Origin: Meandrina meandrites
Lineage: Eukaryota; Cnidaria; Anthozoa; Scleractinia; Meandrinidae
Reading direction: 5' to 3'
NCBI GenBank assembly: GCA_963693305.1
Contig: OY855915.1
Coordinates: 9,578,607-9,642,606 of the forward strand
DNA length: 64,000 bases
The position numbers were made by a program, and so were the translations under genes. Positions 23,165 through 33,060 of the stretch are shown here, one piece after another. Each line of letters starts with the position of its first letter. Position 1 is the stretch's first letter. The notes beneath the pieces were generated by a model, which ran no database searches, was not told the origin of the DNA, and worked only from the letters and a program-made list of their open reading frames with translations.

Positions 23165-24808
23165 TGAGGGTCTCCCAGGGGTTTTGGGGAACAAGGGAAC
23201 ATTGGCAAAATATCGAAGGGAACAAGGGAACATTAGCCAATTTTTGGGAACAAGGGAACAAAATTCGAAAAATTACAGTACGAAAAAATTCTGATATAAG
23301 GAATAGAGAGCATTATTTTGGAGTTTTTATTTATGGTCATTTATGCACCACTGTCGTTCCGACGTTGGTTTAGCCCTGGTTAGAGTCAAAGAACTCAAGC
23401 GAGGTCAAGGCTCTCAGCTGGGAGACTGGGTTAGAGGTGGGTCAGAGGTCACCACAGTCACAAGTTGGCGGTAATCTGACGCTGTGTTGTTACAGATTGC
23501 CAAGATGGCGGAAAGATCATTTGCCGATCGTGTTCTGTTGCCTGTCACTGCGGCAATTTATCGAAATGGCGAAGAAAAACCAGCAATGCGTTGGTCCCTT
23601 GAAATGGGAATCGGGGGCGAAAGTGACAAGAGTTTGTTTGATTTAATATTTCGAGTAAGAGAAGGATTTGGAATCGCAGATCGGTGTAGCCAGCTACAAA
23701 TAGCGAAATTCAGAGTGACGATCAGTGTTAAAGATTTTCAAGTTACAGCGAACTGTCCAAACGGCAGAGTATTTGAAATTGATTCCCAAGAACAGTGGAA
23801 TGCAGCAATTACCAAAGTGATGACGAAGGAGCGGGAATTAATAGGTAGGTTGCCCAAATCTGGCTTATATTTGAATATATTTAACGCTAGAAGAAGCTTC
23901 TTTATTTATGTTCATTCATTAACCATGTAAGCTTATGTACATCTTATTGAGGTCCTTATTATCGGGCGATTCCAACTTAATTTTTTCTTTACCAAAATAT
24001 GTACTAAATGGCCATTTCCCTAAAATGCTGTGGTATCTGTTTTTGCAATAGTGAAGGTGTATGAGATCGAGTTGAAAGCTGCTTATTCCCACATAAGCAA
24101 TTCAGCAGAGGGTAAGCGGGCTGGCACTTCTGCAGACGGAAATCCAGTGCCTGCAAAAGTAGCAAAGCCGTCAAAGCCAGCTTATATGGAAGATAAAAGG
24201 CTATACAAATGTTTGGAAAAGGATATGACTGAGGATCAAGTCCAACGAACTGAACGGCAAAAGACAAAATGGGGGCGATTCAAAGCAAGTAGGTTTATGG
24301 TTCCCTGTATCGTTTGCGTGACGGATAATTTATTAATCATTAGGCGTGATCGAGTCTTTAACACAATTTTTGAGTCACTGTTGACATTACATGCGGTGTA
24401 TCTTGCATTGAATTACATATGCAAGATGTGTAGAGGAAGATCAAGAGCAATCAAATACCACATCGAGAAGATCAGGAAGAGCAAGGAAGAGGGCAAATTT
24501 TGACGAGTTCATGTATTATGATGATTGATCGGAGAGTTAAGGTTAGTTTTAATGCTAATCACACGCTGATGGATTGCGAATTTCGCTCAAATGCTTGAGA
24601 TGATGTGTCACACAAATAGAACGTCACATGCAACATCTGTACTCTTCTTTTTAATTTTTTTTGTGGAGAAAAGTGAGCAGGGAGGGGGTAGGTGGTAAGT
24701 GGATTTGATAAAAGGGGAACAAATTACGAAAATGTGTGGGAACATGGGAACATAGGGCAATATTGGAAGGGAACAAGGGAACAAGGACCCCCCCTGGGAG
24801 ACCCTCAT
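23165..24808 (+). mobile_element. 1.6-kb TIR element carrying a spliced gene
   Basis: The ends are TGAGGGTCTCCCAGGGG (left) and CCCCTGGGAGACCCTCA (right), a 17-bp TIR. The sequence ATTGCT is present at both edges (it overlaps the terminal T/A, so the duplication can be read as ATTGCT with GAGGG ends or TTGC with TGAGGG ends). Just inside both ends are repeats of GGGAACAAGGGAAC, pointing the same way, in three or four copies per side. The interior carries one three-exon gene (23505-24528) and no visible transposase. The insertion interrupts the antisense C2H2/MGWALK gene. The superfamily cannot be decided from the ends alone. Confidence 0.8.
23505..24528 (+). CDS. Three-exon gene inside TIR element, function unknown
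   Basis: Exon 1, 23505-23844 (ATG in CCAAGATGGCG): 113 codons beginning MAERSFADRVLLPVTAAIYR, with CSQLQIAKFRVTISVKDFQV later. Donor G/GTAGGT, phase 1. Exon 2, 24052-24292, after TTGCAATAG: reads VKVYEIELKAAYSHISNS, then an Ala/Lys/Pro-rich linker and MTEDQVQRTERQKTKWGRFK. Exon 3, 24426-24528: ends in a basic then acidic tail, RRSGRARKRANFDEFMYYDD, and a TGA. Joining at 24292/24426 (phase 2) gives this tail. The stronger-looking donor at 24289 would lead to an early stop. Total about 230 residues. I do not recognise the family. It may be a nuclear DNA-binding protein (basic stretches), either a passenger or an element-specific protein. Confidence 0.55.
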
Positions 24809-25337
24809 TGCTAACCCCCTTTCCACTGTGCTGAGACTCACTTGGATAATTAGCCCCGAAAAGTGGCTTTGATAGTTCTTCATTTACCATATCAGCGTAG
24901 CGAAGCCTTATGTAGTCAAACTGAGACTCCCTGTGTAAGCGACGGACGTGATTTCCGACATCTAGGTGCCTCTGGAGCTCAGTTTCAGAACCAAAAGAGG
25001 AAGTACACCCGTCAGAAGGGCACTCAAATAGCGCATTCCTTTCAACGTTTTCAGTGTCTGTAGGCGAAGCCTTTTCCTCTTCGGTGTGTTTGGAACTTCT
25101 TGCCATTGTTCCGCTGGAAAAGCATGCTTCCGGAAATGCCTGTACTACCTTAACCTTTGGAATTTCAATTGACGGCATATTGTCTTGTACCATGCGTTCT
25201 CCTTTTCCAATGTCAAATGCTTTCCAAAAGCGCATTCCACCTTCTTCGTAACGAATGTTGTGAATCTGACTAATTTCTTTTATTTTCACGTTTGTGTCAA
25301 TTTGGCTGGATCTGCGTGGCATTTCTACAACGCTCAC

Positions 25338-26870
25338 TCGTCAACGAGTTCAGCCAATAAGAGATCTCTGTTCCCACGCTTTATAACCGAGGCTCACGCG
25401 CGGTAAGTAAGTAATGTTAGCCGGTTACAAGGAAGATTCATACCATTCCTGGATCCATCCTTAGTAAATATGCACAAAATATCGAGAAAGAACTGAAAAT
25501 TTGAAAGGATTAATTACAAGCCCCAGCCATAAGTGTCGTGGAGAGGCGGTGTCTATTGAATCGAACAATATCGACTTTCTGAATTTTGTTTTCTATAAAC
25601 CTTTGAAAGACGTTCTTAAAAGTACGCCGGACGTTTTTGGGACGCTTATTAACGAAAGGATCATTAAGTACCTAAGATGAATAATAGTGTTACTTACCTT
25701 TAGGTCTACCTACCCATCACAGCGAAATAAAAATACTCTACATCAATGAAATAAACATCGTTTGATTTTGTGTCACACAACTTGAAGCTGGCGAAATAGA
25801 CTAAAAGTACTCACGAAAAGATCCTAGAAAACAAAATTGCCCAAACATTTTCCTTTCCTATTTCAAAATATAGCTCATTACCTTTGTCTCAGAGCATGAG
25901 TTTTTTCAATAGAACGCTGGAATGCATAAATCAAAGATTTTTGAAAACACCACTTTTAAAGCAAAACAATCCTGCGAACGTGGGCAGGTTATTCAAGAAG
26001 GCTATTAAAATGAAATTCAACAGATATAGAAATAATTTTTATATGACCTTAAACAGCTTGTATAGTTCTTCACAGATATTAACTTTATTTTGATTTGCCA
26101 TGTCTTAGAGTTGTGATATACCTGTTTCAAAAATGTCAATATTTGCTTTTCTAAAGCGATAAATTACCGGCCATTTAGGCTTGACCTTTGACCTTACGTT
26201 GTTCTGACATACAAAGGTCTGATGAATCTAAAACTGTGCCAAGTTAATGACCATATGAAGTAGTTTAACCGCACCAATTTTCGTGGAAATCGGTTATTTT
26301 CAATTTCATGCCTCTGGTCGGCTCACTGTGACAAATGCTCTTAAAGCAACCAAACGCTAGAAAGATTCATTATTAAGTAAACTTAAGGCGAAATTTTGCT
26401 TTCTGAGCCTTAAAGCGCGAACTATCGCAAAAACTACGAAGATATCCGAAGACTTCACGAAAACGTTTCCAAAATGATCGCGCACTAAAGTGGAAGGAAT
26501 GGATCGAGCTTTGAATTTTGTGACGTAATAGTTTTATTTTACGGCTTTGCGATCGAAGAGACGATCGTCGTTTAAAGAGCGAATAATGTAAAGTTTGAGA
26601 GTTTCAGTCAGTCTGAAATAATTCTGAAAGGATCTAAGCTTTTTTTAAACATTGTTGTTATATTTTTTACTACATTGGAATCCAGTTTCAAAGATTAATA
26701 ATTATCAAAGCACTGTGTAAAATTGTAAGCATTGTACGATATAGGAGGTTTTCAAACACTGGATGGCGTATAAAAATCATCAGTCCGCTCAGCTTGGTAT
26801 GGAACAATTAATTTTGTTATATACCCCAAGTGAAATGCAGTTTTTTTGGATTTGCACGTAATTCTTATCA
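25338..26870. other. AT-rich, no supported gene
   Basis: Includes the likely upstream region of the broken zinc-finger gene (25338-25430) and otherwise no motif. The frame at 25884-26093 is short and unremarkable. Confidence 0.35.
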
Positions 26871-26879
26871 GTATAACAA

Positions 26880-27445
26880 TGGGGGTGATAGGCCTACACA
26901 ACTCTTATCCACGTGTAATAGCCATGTTAGAGTTTGTCTCGATCGAACGAGTGTATCTTTTAGGGATCTGTCCCTTTTGCGCGAAACAATTGGGGGATCC
27001 TTGAATATTTCGTTAAGTCGTGGTTGTTGTTGGATTAATGCCACTTTTGCATGAGTATATGTTTTAAGTTAGGCACCGTTGGACGGTATTGTGTAACGAA
27101 AGGCAGGATTCGCGTCTTTTCTTTGCATTTCTTTTGAAGGGCAAGTTTTCTGCCTTCATACTTTATCTCTGAGAGGATTGCCGAAAACAGAGTTTCTGGG
27201 TATCCTCTTTTCATAAGATGTGCTTTGAATTGTGAGATTTGAGCTTAAAATTCTGTTTTTGAGGAGTTTGTTCGGAGAAGTCTGATTGCTTCGCCTTTAA
27301 TGAAGCCCTTTTATTGACCCCTGGTGGGTGGCAATTGGAGAAATGCGTGTACTGAAATGTTTCAGTAGGTTTGAAATAAGTTTTTATGTCTAATATAGAC
27401 TCATTTGCAAATCGTTCGCCTTTGAAAACGTTTGTGTCTACACTG
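26880..27445 (-). pseudogene. Penelope-like element, RT thumb to linker, decayed
   Basis: No long frame survives, but reading the reverse strand across frameshifts gives VFKGERFANESILDIKTYFK, PTETFQYTHFSNCHPPGV, ENLPFKRNAKK or in another frame YEGRKLALQKKCKEK, then LPFVTQYRPTVPNLKHILM, QKWHLIQQQPRLNEIFKDPP and SLKDTLVRSRQT. This order is typical of the part between the RT domain and the GIY-YIG nuclease. At least three frame changes occur. The block ends about 200 bp before the left arm of the 6.4-kb foldback element. Confidence 0.75.
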
Positions 27446-27647
27446 ATACCTCTTCGTCTGGCTCCATGTTAGAGTTGTGTTCTTTGGAGGTCGATGCTAC
27501 TTTGAGCAGTCCGTCCTTTGTTAGCAGGCTTATGGCCGTTAAACCCAGGCAATACCGCGGTTTCGATCCTTCTGGATCTCTTCAGTTGCCGATGAAGGAG
27601 AGCGATAGGGACCAGTGTTCGATATCACTCAGGCAAATGGCATGTTT

Positions 27648-28770
27648 TTAAGTGTCATTGTCAGAGAAAACCAGGCAATGGCGAAAGATGGGGGTCGGCC
27701 GATTTCCCTAATTTTTTCAGCATTTAAAACCTATCAGATAAGATTAAGATTGGTGGTATGTAAATGATTTCCTGGCTTTTCAATCCTGAGATTGACCACC
27801 CCCCTACATTTTGGCACAGAAAGTGCCAAAAATTCATATAAAAAAGGCCAACTTCTCGGTACTAGAAACCGATCTCCCTTTTGCATGTAGTGCACATATT
27901 TTTTTCTCAAGGTTAATTAACTAGTTGTTAATGTTTTGGCTTCCTCAAAACAAATTTTCAGTCAAACTAAAATTTTTGCCAAATTTTCTAATCTGGGTAG
28001 GTAGCTTGTACCTTACCACAGAGTGAATTTCGGGGTTTTTCAAATTTTATTTTTTCAAAAGTGCGGAAGTTTATTTTTTATTTTATTCCATTTTTAAACA
28101 GTCCATACCCTTCTTAATCAAAAACAAGAATTTATTGATTGGCACAAGAAACTCTCTTTCCACGAATTTTGTTCAAAAATGCCTTAAATCGCTGTTATGG
28201 CTACTTTCCCGCCAAAATTAATTCACACTAAAATATTATATAAAATCGGCAAAATTGCATTTCGAATGAAATTAATGTATTATAATTCAGTTTAGAAACA
28301 GCAGAAACTTTAGCAAATATGTTAAAAATTAATTTCGAAATTATAATGTAATTAAAATAAATAAATATTGCAGAACTGGCATGAATTTCAGTGTGTACTT
28401 CCCGCGAAAATGCAGGTGTATTATGAAAGTACTGTTTGGATTTTCATGGTATATTCAAATTAGCTTGGTTTATCTCAAAAGCGTGAAAATTAACCTTTAT
28501 ACATAAGGCAGTCTTAGAAGCAATGATCCAAGGTTCTAATTAAGTACTGTAGGAGACCTTGCGATATCGTTTCTTCTGACGACACGGGACTTTCACCTCA
28601 TGCTATCATGTTTCATTCTGGACTTTCGTGTTACAGTGCTTCGCAACACTCTTATGATATGAATTGGTCGTTTACTTCACGAGAATCAGCTTGTAGTTTT
28701 CTCGGATCTAATACAACTATTCTGCCGCTAGATTCTTGAAACTAGGTCTAGGTCTTGGTGTGAGTGGCAA
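27648..28770 (+). repeat. Left arm of foldback element
   Basis: AT-rich, non-coding. Landmarks are AAAACCAGGCAATGGCGAAA near 27667, AAGTGCCAAAAATTCATAT near 27821 and TAGGTCTAGGTCTTGGTGTG near 28744. All occur inverted in the right arm in the same spacing. Confidence 0.8.
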
Positions 28771-29202
28771 GTAGGGACGGGGATCTCGAAGTTCAGCAAT
28801 CATCGAGATGCGGCTAATTATGCAGACCAGGCTTTTTGATTTACCGGTAACTGAAGATAGAGTAGCAGGTATGGCCATCACTCAAACAACACTAGACGAG
28901 AACTAACAGCCGACTGCGACTGGCGACGTTGCAAAAGTTCATGTTGTTATCCATTTCACGAGGTTCAATGCAAACATATCAATGACCCACGCCGTGTTTG
29001 TGGACCGTTTTATTTGTAATGTGAACATTATTGTCATGCTGGTTGTAATTTGAGCTCCTCTCTTTTTGAATTTGCCTTGATGTCTGCTCCTCCAAACAAA
29101 AAACAATCACAATTCACAAGTAGACATAGGTAGAAGTTCAGGTGAGCAATTTTTATTTTACAATTTTCAGTAACAGGAAGCGTTTTTCCCTATAAAACTT
29201 AG

Positions 29203-29836
29203 CTACAATGTAACTGTTTGCGTGACGAACCTAATGGCAACAATTTCGTGCTCTTTATTTAATGCACGTACTCCAATTTGATCAATAAGAACACAAAAAT
29301 ATCGCTGTTTTTGATCTTTGTTGAGGACTGTACCAACTTGACTGTACCAAGTTGCATTGTTTGTGAATTTGCATAAAGCAAAATATTCACCAAAAAGCGG
29401 CATTAAGTGGGGGCCTAACAATGTCATGATTACGATAGGCTCTACCTGTACGTCATTTCCAGGGCCATAGGCAGGATTTTGATTGGGTAGGTGCAAGCGC
29501 CGGAATCGTGAGCGTCTAGGGGGGATCCGGGGGTATTTTTCCCCGCGAAACTTTGAATAATCAAGTTCTTGAAGTCCATATTTCCTGCATTCTGATATTC
29601 ATTTTAACCCTCACTTTTAGATTAAGCGGACCTTTGCGGCGCACGTGCGGGGGGGGGGGGGGAGGTGGGGGCGAATGCACCCATTGCACCCCCCTACCTA
29701 CGGCCCTGATTTCTATCACTAAAAGAAACATGCCCAAAACTTCCCTTGATATTGAGACTACATTTACGGTAATCAGACCACCAATGGCATCAAGTGTTAT
29801 ATCACCTTTTAAAGTTATTCGTATCAAATGTCGCAC
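29203..29836 (-). pseudogene. Coding remnant in foldback centre, not recognised
   Basis: Reverse strand. The upstream part (29836-29709) reads GDITLDAIGGLITVNVVSIS and REVLGMFLLVIEI. The downstream part (29454-29203) reads NDVQVEPIVIMTLLGPHLMP, LFGEYFALCKFTNNATWYSQ and ends VAIRFVTQTVTL before a stop. The two parts are separated by the 249-bp TIR element at 29460-29708. Removing it with one ATTTC copy leaves the parts in different frames, so there is at least one further indel. Codon use and composition look protein-like. If it belonged to the foldback element it would be its only visible protein. Confidence 0.4.
29460..29708. mobile_element. 249-bp TIR element (CAGGGCC ends)
   Basis: Left end CAGGGCCATAGGCAGG and right end, inverted, CAGGGCCGTAGGTAGG. 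ATTTC flanks both sides (29455-29459, 29709-29713). Contains a G-run at about 29649-29662. Ends with CAGGG are common in hAT elements, but the 5-bp duplication is shorter than the usual 8. Confidence 0.7.
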
Positions 29837-30586
29837 AGAACATTACAGGCGACGTACACTGCACAGAGGCCACTTGTACTGTTAAAACCATGCTGGTGAG
29901 ATATTTTGCTGTAGATCATACAATCAAGTGATCGTAAAACAAAACGAATTTATTTTTTAGGCATGCACTTCAGTGTCACAAATGAGATGTCTACTCATCT
30001 AAGCATTTTTCTGATATTTGTAAACTGAACAACAACAGCTGGTAACTGCAAGCGTTGCACATCTGCTAATTATCCCCCCCCCCCCCCCCTACCACCGCGA
30101 GTATTTTATTTTCGTAGCTCAAAATCCGAGCGATAATTGGACTAATAACTTCAGTCGCAATAACTTTTCTTGGGGTTTCTATGGCACAAATCTGCTTCAA
30201 GGTTATAGGCCAGCCACGGTCACACAATAATTGACTTGTCTGGAAGATAAACATACATTTTTATCGTAATACAAAACACAGTTGTTGTGCCACTATCATA
30301 GTCTTTCATAGGTTTGATTCGGCGTTTGTGTTACACACATTTATATAAGAGTTTTTTTTTTCTTAATTTATGTATAAGTCACAAACGTTTTTGAACTTTT
30401 TTGGAGGCATAACTATAAAGGAGACCAAAGCTAGTCAACACAGTTGACATATGAAACCCCCCAAACCACCCAATCCCAATCAGTGGCGGATCCAGGGGCC
30501 CAGGGGGGGCCGAGCCCCCACATTAATTTTTCGGAAATAGTGCATTTTCTTTGAAGTGCCGTAATTATCTTTGCCGAATTAGCCAT

Positions 30587-31280
30587 GCTTCTTTGGGTAT
30601 CATCGGCAGTGGCGGATCCAGACCTTCAGCTAAGGAGGGGGACCGCCTTTAAAGGCTTGACTATGAATGCTGAAGTGGCCATGTTCTAAACGAGCAGGGG
30701 ACTGGATACGAACATATTTTCTCTTCGGTGCAACCATTCAATATCGATTGAATTGAAAAATGGGGCTAGTCTGAAATGTCATCCGTCCTCTCTTCCTTAC
30801 CCCCCAGAGGAGGGGCGCGCCCCTCCTCTGGGGGGTAAGGAAGAGAGGACGGATGACATTTCAGACTAAAATGGGGCACGTCATCTGAAAGAGCATCCAA
30901 AAATTAGTAAATTCACCAAATTTGACGGTTATTGGTTAAAACCGAAAGGCATGGTACACTTAGTAAGGATTGGAGGGACAGGCGTCCTCCAATCCATACT
31001 AAGCTCTCTTATTTTAAAAGTGTACCATGCCTTTGGGTTTAAACCGATAACCATCAAATTTGGTGAATTTTCTAATTTTTTGGATGCTCTTTCAGATGAC
31101 GTGTCCCATTTTCAATTCAATCGATATTGAATATTCGCACCAAGAAAAAATATGTTCGTACCCAGTCCCCTGCTCGTTTAGAACATGGCCACTTCAGCAT
31201 TCATAGTCAAGCCTTTAAAGGCGGTCCCCCTCCTTAGCTGAAGGTCTGGATCCGCCACTGCCGATGATACCCAAAGAAGC
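30587..31280. repeat. 694-bp inverted repeat
   Basis: The sequence from GCTTCTTTGGGTATCATCGG (30587) inward is repeated inverted up to 31280. Arms are about 290 bp, centred on a short spacer near 30984 (GGATTGGAGG ... CCTCCAATCC). The motif CAGTGGCGGATCCAG near each end is a typical hAT terminus, and a third copy of it starts at about 30481. The left arm carries the 102-bp palindromic insertion, the right arm does not. Confidence 0.85.
30767..30868. mobile_element. 102-bp perfect palindrome with 9-bp target duplication
   Basis: TAGTCTGAAATGTCATCC at the left through GGGGCG|CGCCCC at the centre to GGATGACATTTCAGACTA at the right is a perfect 51+51-bp palindrome without spacer. AAATGGGGC is present directly outside both ends (30758-30766 and 30869-30877). 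The mirrored site in the right arm of the surrounding inverted repeat (about 31100) lacks the insert and has one AAATGGG-type copy. A 9-bp duplication is typical of Mutator-like elements. Confidence 0.85.
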
Positions 31281-32026
31281 GTGATTGGTTGAACTGTGCT
31301 TGAAATATGATCGAAAACGCTTCGGAATTTGAGTAAAAAACTCTGAGAAAGATTACCCTCTTCAACACTTTGTGACTCTAATGTCATCCTCGAAGACCCA
31401 GGAGCAGAGAGGCGGGGAAGTCGAAACTGCGGGAAAAAATTGCCCAAGAAAAGTCAAGAAGGAAAAGAGGAGCCCCTGGGAAAAGAGTCTTACCAGGCCA
31501 TTTCCAAACAGCTCTCGGAATGCTGCCTCCTGATTGGGCAGAAAAGGTCATTTGTATTTCCTTTGATCGAAAAGCTCCAGATGTTATTGTATTAATAAAG
31601 TTTTCTTGTAGTGGCGAATCATAAGCAAAAGCGAGTGCTTCTAAACGATCCTGTAGTACATTGTTACATTAACTCGACACTTGCTTGGGTACAACGTCTG
31701 ACCAAAAGGTTTGGTTATAAAACATAACATAGACAGTGATTCTCGTGACTTTGAAACAAACATTTTGTTTATCTATCAGTATGAACTATGCCGCATTTGG
31801 TGAAAATGGTGCTCTTTGCAAATCAGACGTACGAGTGGACGAATTTTTCAATACAGTCCTAAACAAAGATCAAAACGCCGATTTTTTTTGCGCTCACACC
31901 AAGACCTAGTAAGTGGGCTTACAAGAATCTAGCGGTAGAATAGTTGTATTAGATCCGAGAAAACTACAAGCTGATTCTCGTGAAGTAAACGAACAATTCA
32001 TATCATGAGAGTGTCGCGAAGCACTG

Positions 32027-32520
32027 TATTGCATGCTGACCGTAAGACATGTACTCAGGAGATGCGCGCTAAATTACAGCTATTATCACTTCACAGTAGA
32101 CGCCTTTTCATCAAGCTACAATATGTTAACAAGATAATTAACAACATTAACTGCCCTAAGCAGTTGACAGGTTACTTAATGAAACAAACACAGAGACATT
32201 GTCGATCCTTTAGAGATCCAACATTATTAGATCTACCACAAGTTAAGACCAAATGTGGACAGACCTTGTTTAAGTTTTCGGCTGGGAGTGCCTGGAACAA
32301 ACTGCCAAGAGAGATTCGCGAGCTCACAACACTTGCACAATTTAAAGGCAAAACATTCACTTACCTTCTAAACATGGATAGTGCAAATCACACTTGTACA
32401 ATGTAATTTTATTTTTTTTTTTTGTATATAATTTATACTTTTTAGATTTGTAATTTGTAAATTCTATCCCTGTAATTCTTTATTGACTTTTTTGATGCTT
32501 TTTATACTGGTCACCGGATA
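32027..32520 (+). pseudogene. Non-LTR retrotransposon (LINE), 5'-truncated 3' end
   Basis: The frame up to 32406 codes for the C-terminal end of a CR1/Jockey-type reverse transcriptase ORF: LQLLSLHSRRLFIKLQYVNK, RHCRSFRDPTLLDLPQVKTK, then FSAGSAWNKLPREIREL, the usual WNxLP ending, and FKGKTFTYLL. The 3' region is T-rich. It starts abruptly after GAAGCACTGTA of the foldback right arm, so the first residues of the open frame (from 32005) are arm sequence. Confidence 0.75.
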
Positions 32521-32539
32521 ATACCAGTCAATCTATATC

Positions 32540-33060
32540 TTGATCGACTGACCGGTTTTTTACGGGTCTGTCGATTTCATGAGTTCGAGCAGAAGTCCAT
32601 AACTATAGTTATGGACTTCTGGTTCGAGTTAGAAATTTCGAGTTCGAGTTAAAATTTCGAGTTTGAGTTATAATATCGAGTTCGAGTTGACGGATCGAGT
32701 TACTTCTTTTGGTCAACGGTAATGCAAAGCAAACATGTGCTTTCGTCTGCAATCCAAGATGGCGGAAAGCCCGCTAGTGGAAAGTTCGTCATCAATTGTA
32801 AGTAGATTAACATAACAATACCTTGTCGCTTATTATTATTTATTTTCTGATATTTAGTTGCGAGAATGGTTTAACTTCTAACGGGTCTGTCGATTTCATG
32901 AGTTCGAGTTCGAGTTAGAATTTCGAGTTCGAGTTAAAATATCGAGTTGCTTTCGGTTAGCTCCACTCTGGTTTGCTTGCGGTTAGTTCCACTCTGGTTT
33001 GCTTGCAGTTAGTTCCACTCCTATTTGCTTGCGGTTAGCTTTCATTTGTTGATAAGGGCG
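32540..33060. repeat. Satellite-like block with palindrome and 26-bp repeats
   Basis: TCGAGTTCGAGTTAGAATTT-type repeats occupy 32610-32700 and 32893-32952, each preceded by ACGGGTCTGTCGATTTCATG. A perfect 30-bp palindrome, AGAAGTCCATAACTA and its inverse, lies at 32591-32620. From 32955 to 33038 three or four 26-bp units (GGTTAGYTCCACTCTGGTTT plus GCTTGC) follow. The same unit occurs inverted at 60374-60481. Confidence 0.75.
32759..32798 (+). CDS. Possible first coding exon, 13 codons
   Basis: CCAAGATGGCGGAAAGC has a strong initiation context. The frame reads MAESPLVESSSSI and then meets a consensus donor ATT/GTAAGTA at 32799. It sits between two satellite blocks. It may be a captured first exon or the 5' end of an element gene. 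The start resembles that of the gene at 23505 (AAGATGGCGGAAAG). Too short to be certain. Confidence 0.25.

Larger units (their letters stand above)
22924..25337 (-). pseudogene. C2H2 / MGWALK-family gene broken by a transposon
   Basis: On the reverse strand, 25337-24811 codes for a protein with NIRYEEGGMRFWKAFDIGKG, then one C2H2 zinc finger (FECPSDGCTSSFGSETELQRH, ligands C-x4-C and H-x4-H). Coding resumes at 23160 with TMGWALK and, after one missing A in an A-run near 23143, KHKSTRFSTAVKAYLNDKF and IGEETGNKASPTQVAR. I recall this order (zinc finger, MGWALK, RFS..YL..KF..GE.TG.K) from a repeated uncharacterised protein family in cnidarian genomes. The two halves are separated by the 1.6-kb element at 23165-24808, whose removal restores GVSN-ITMGWALK. 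The copy is dead: insertion plus frameshift. Confidence 0.75.

Noticed and set aside
29553..29885. 110-codon forward ORF with Gly run
   Set aside because: The Gly run is a G homopolymer in a miniature element. The reverse strand has the more protein-like reading.
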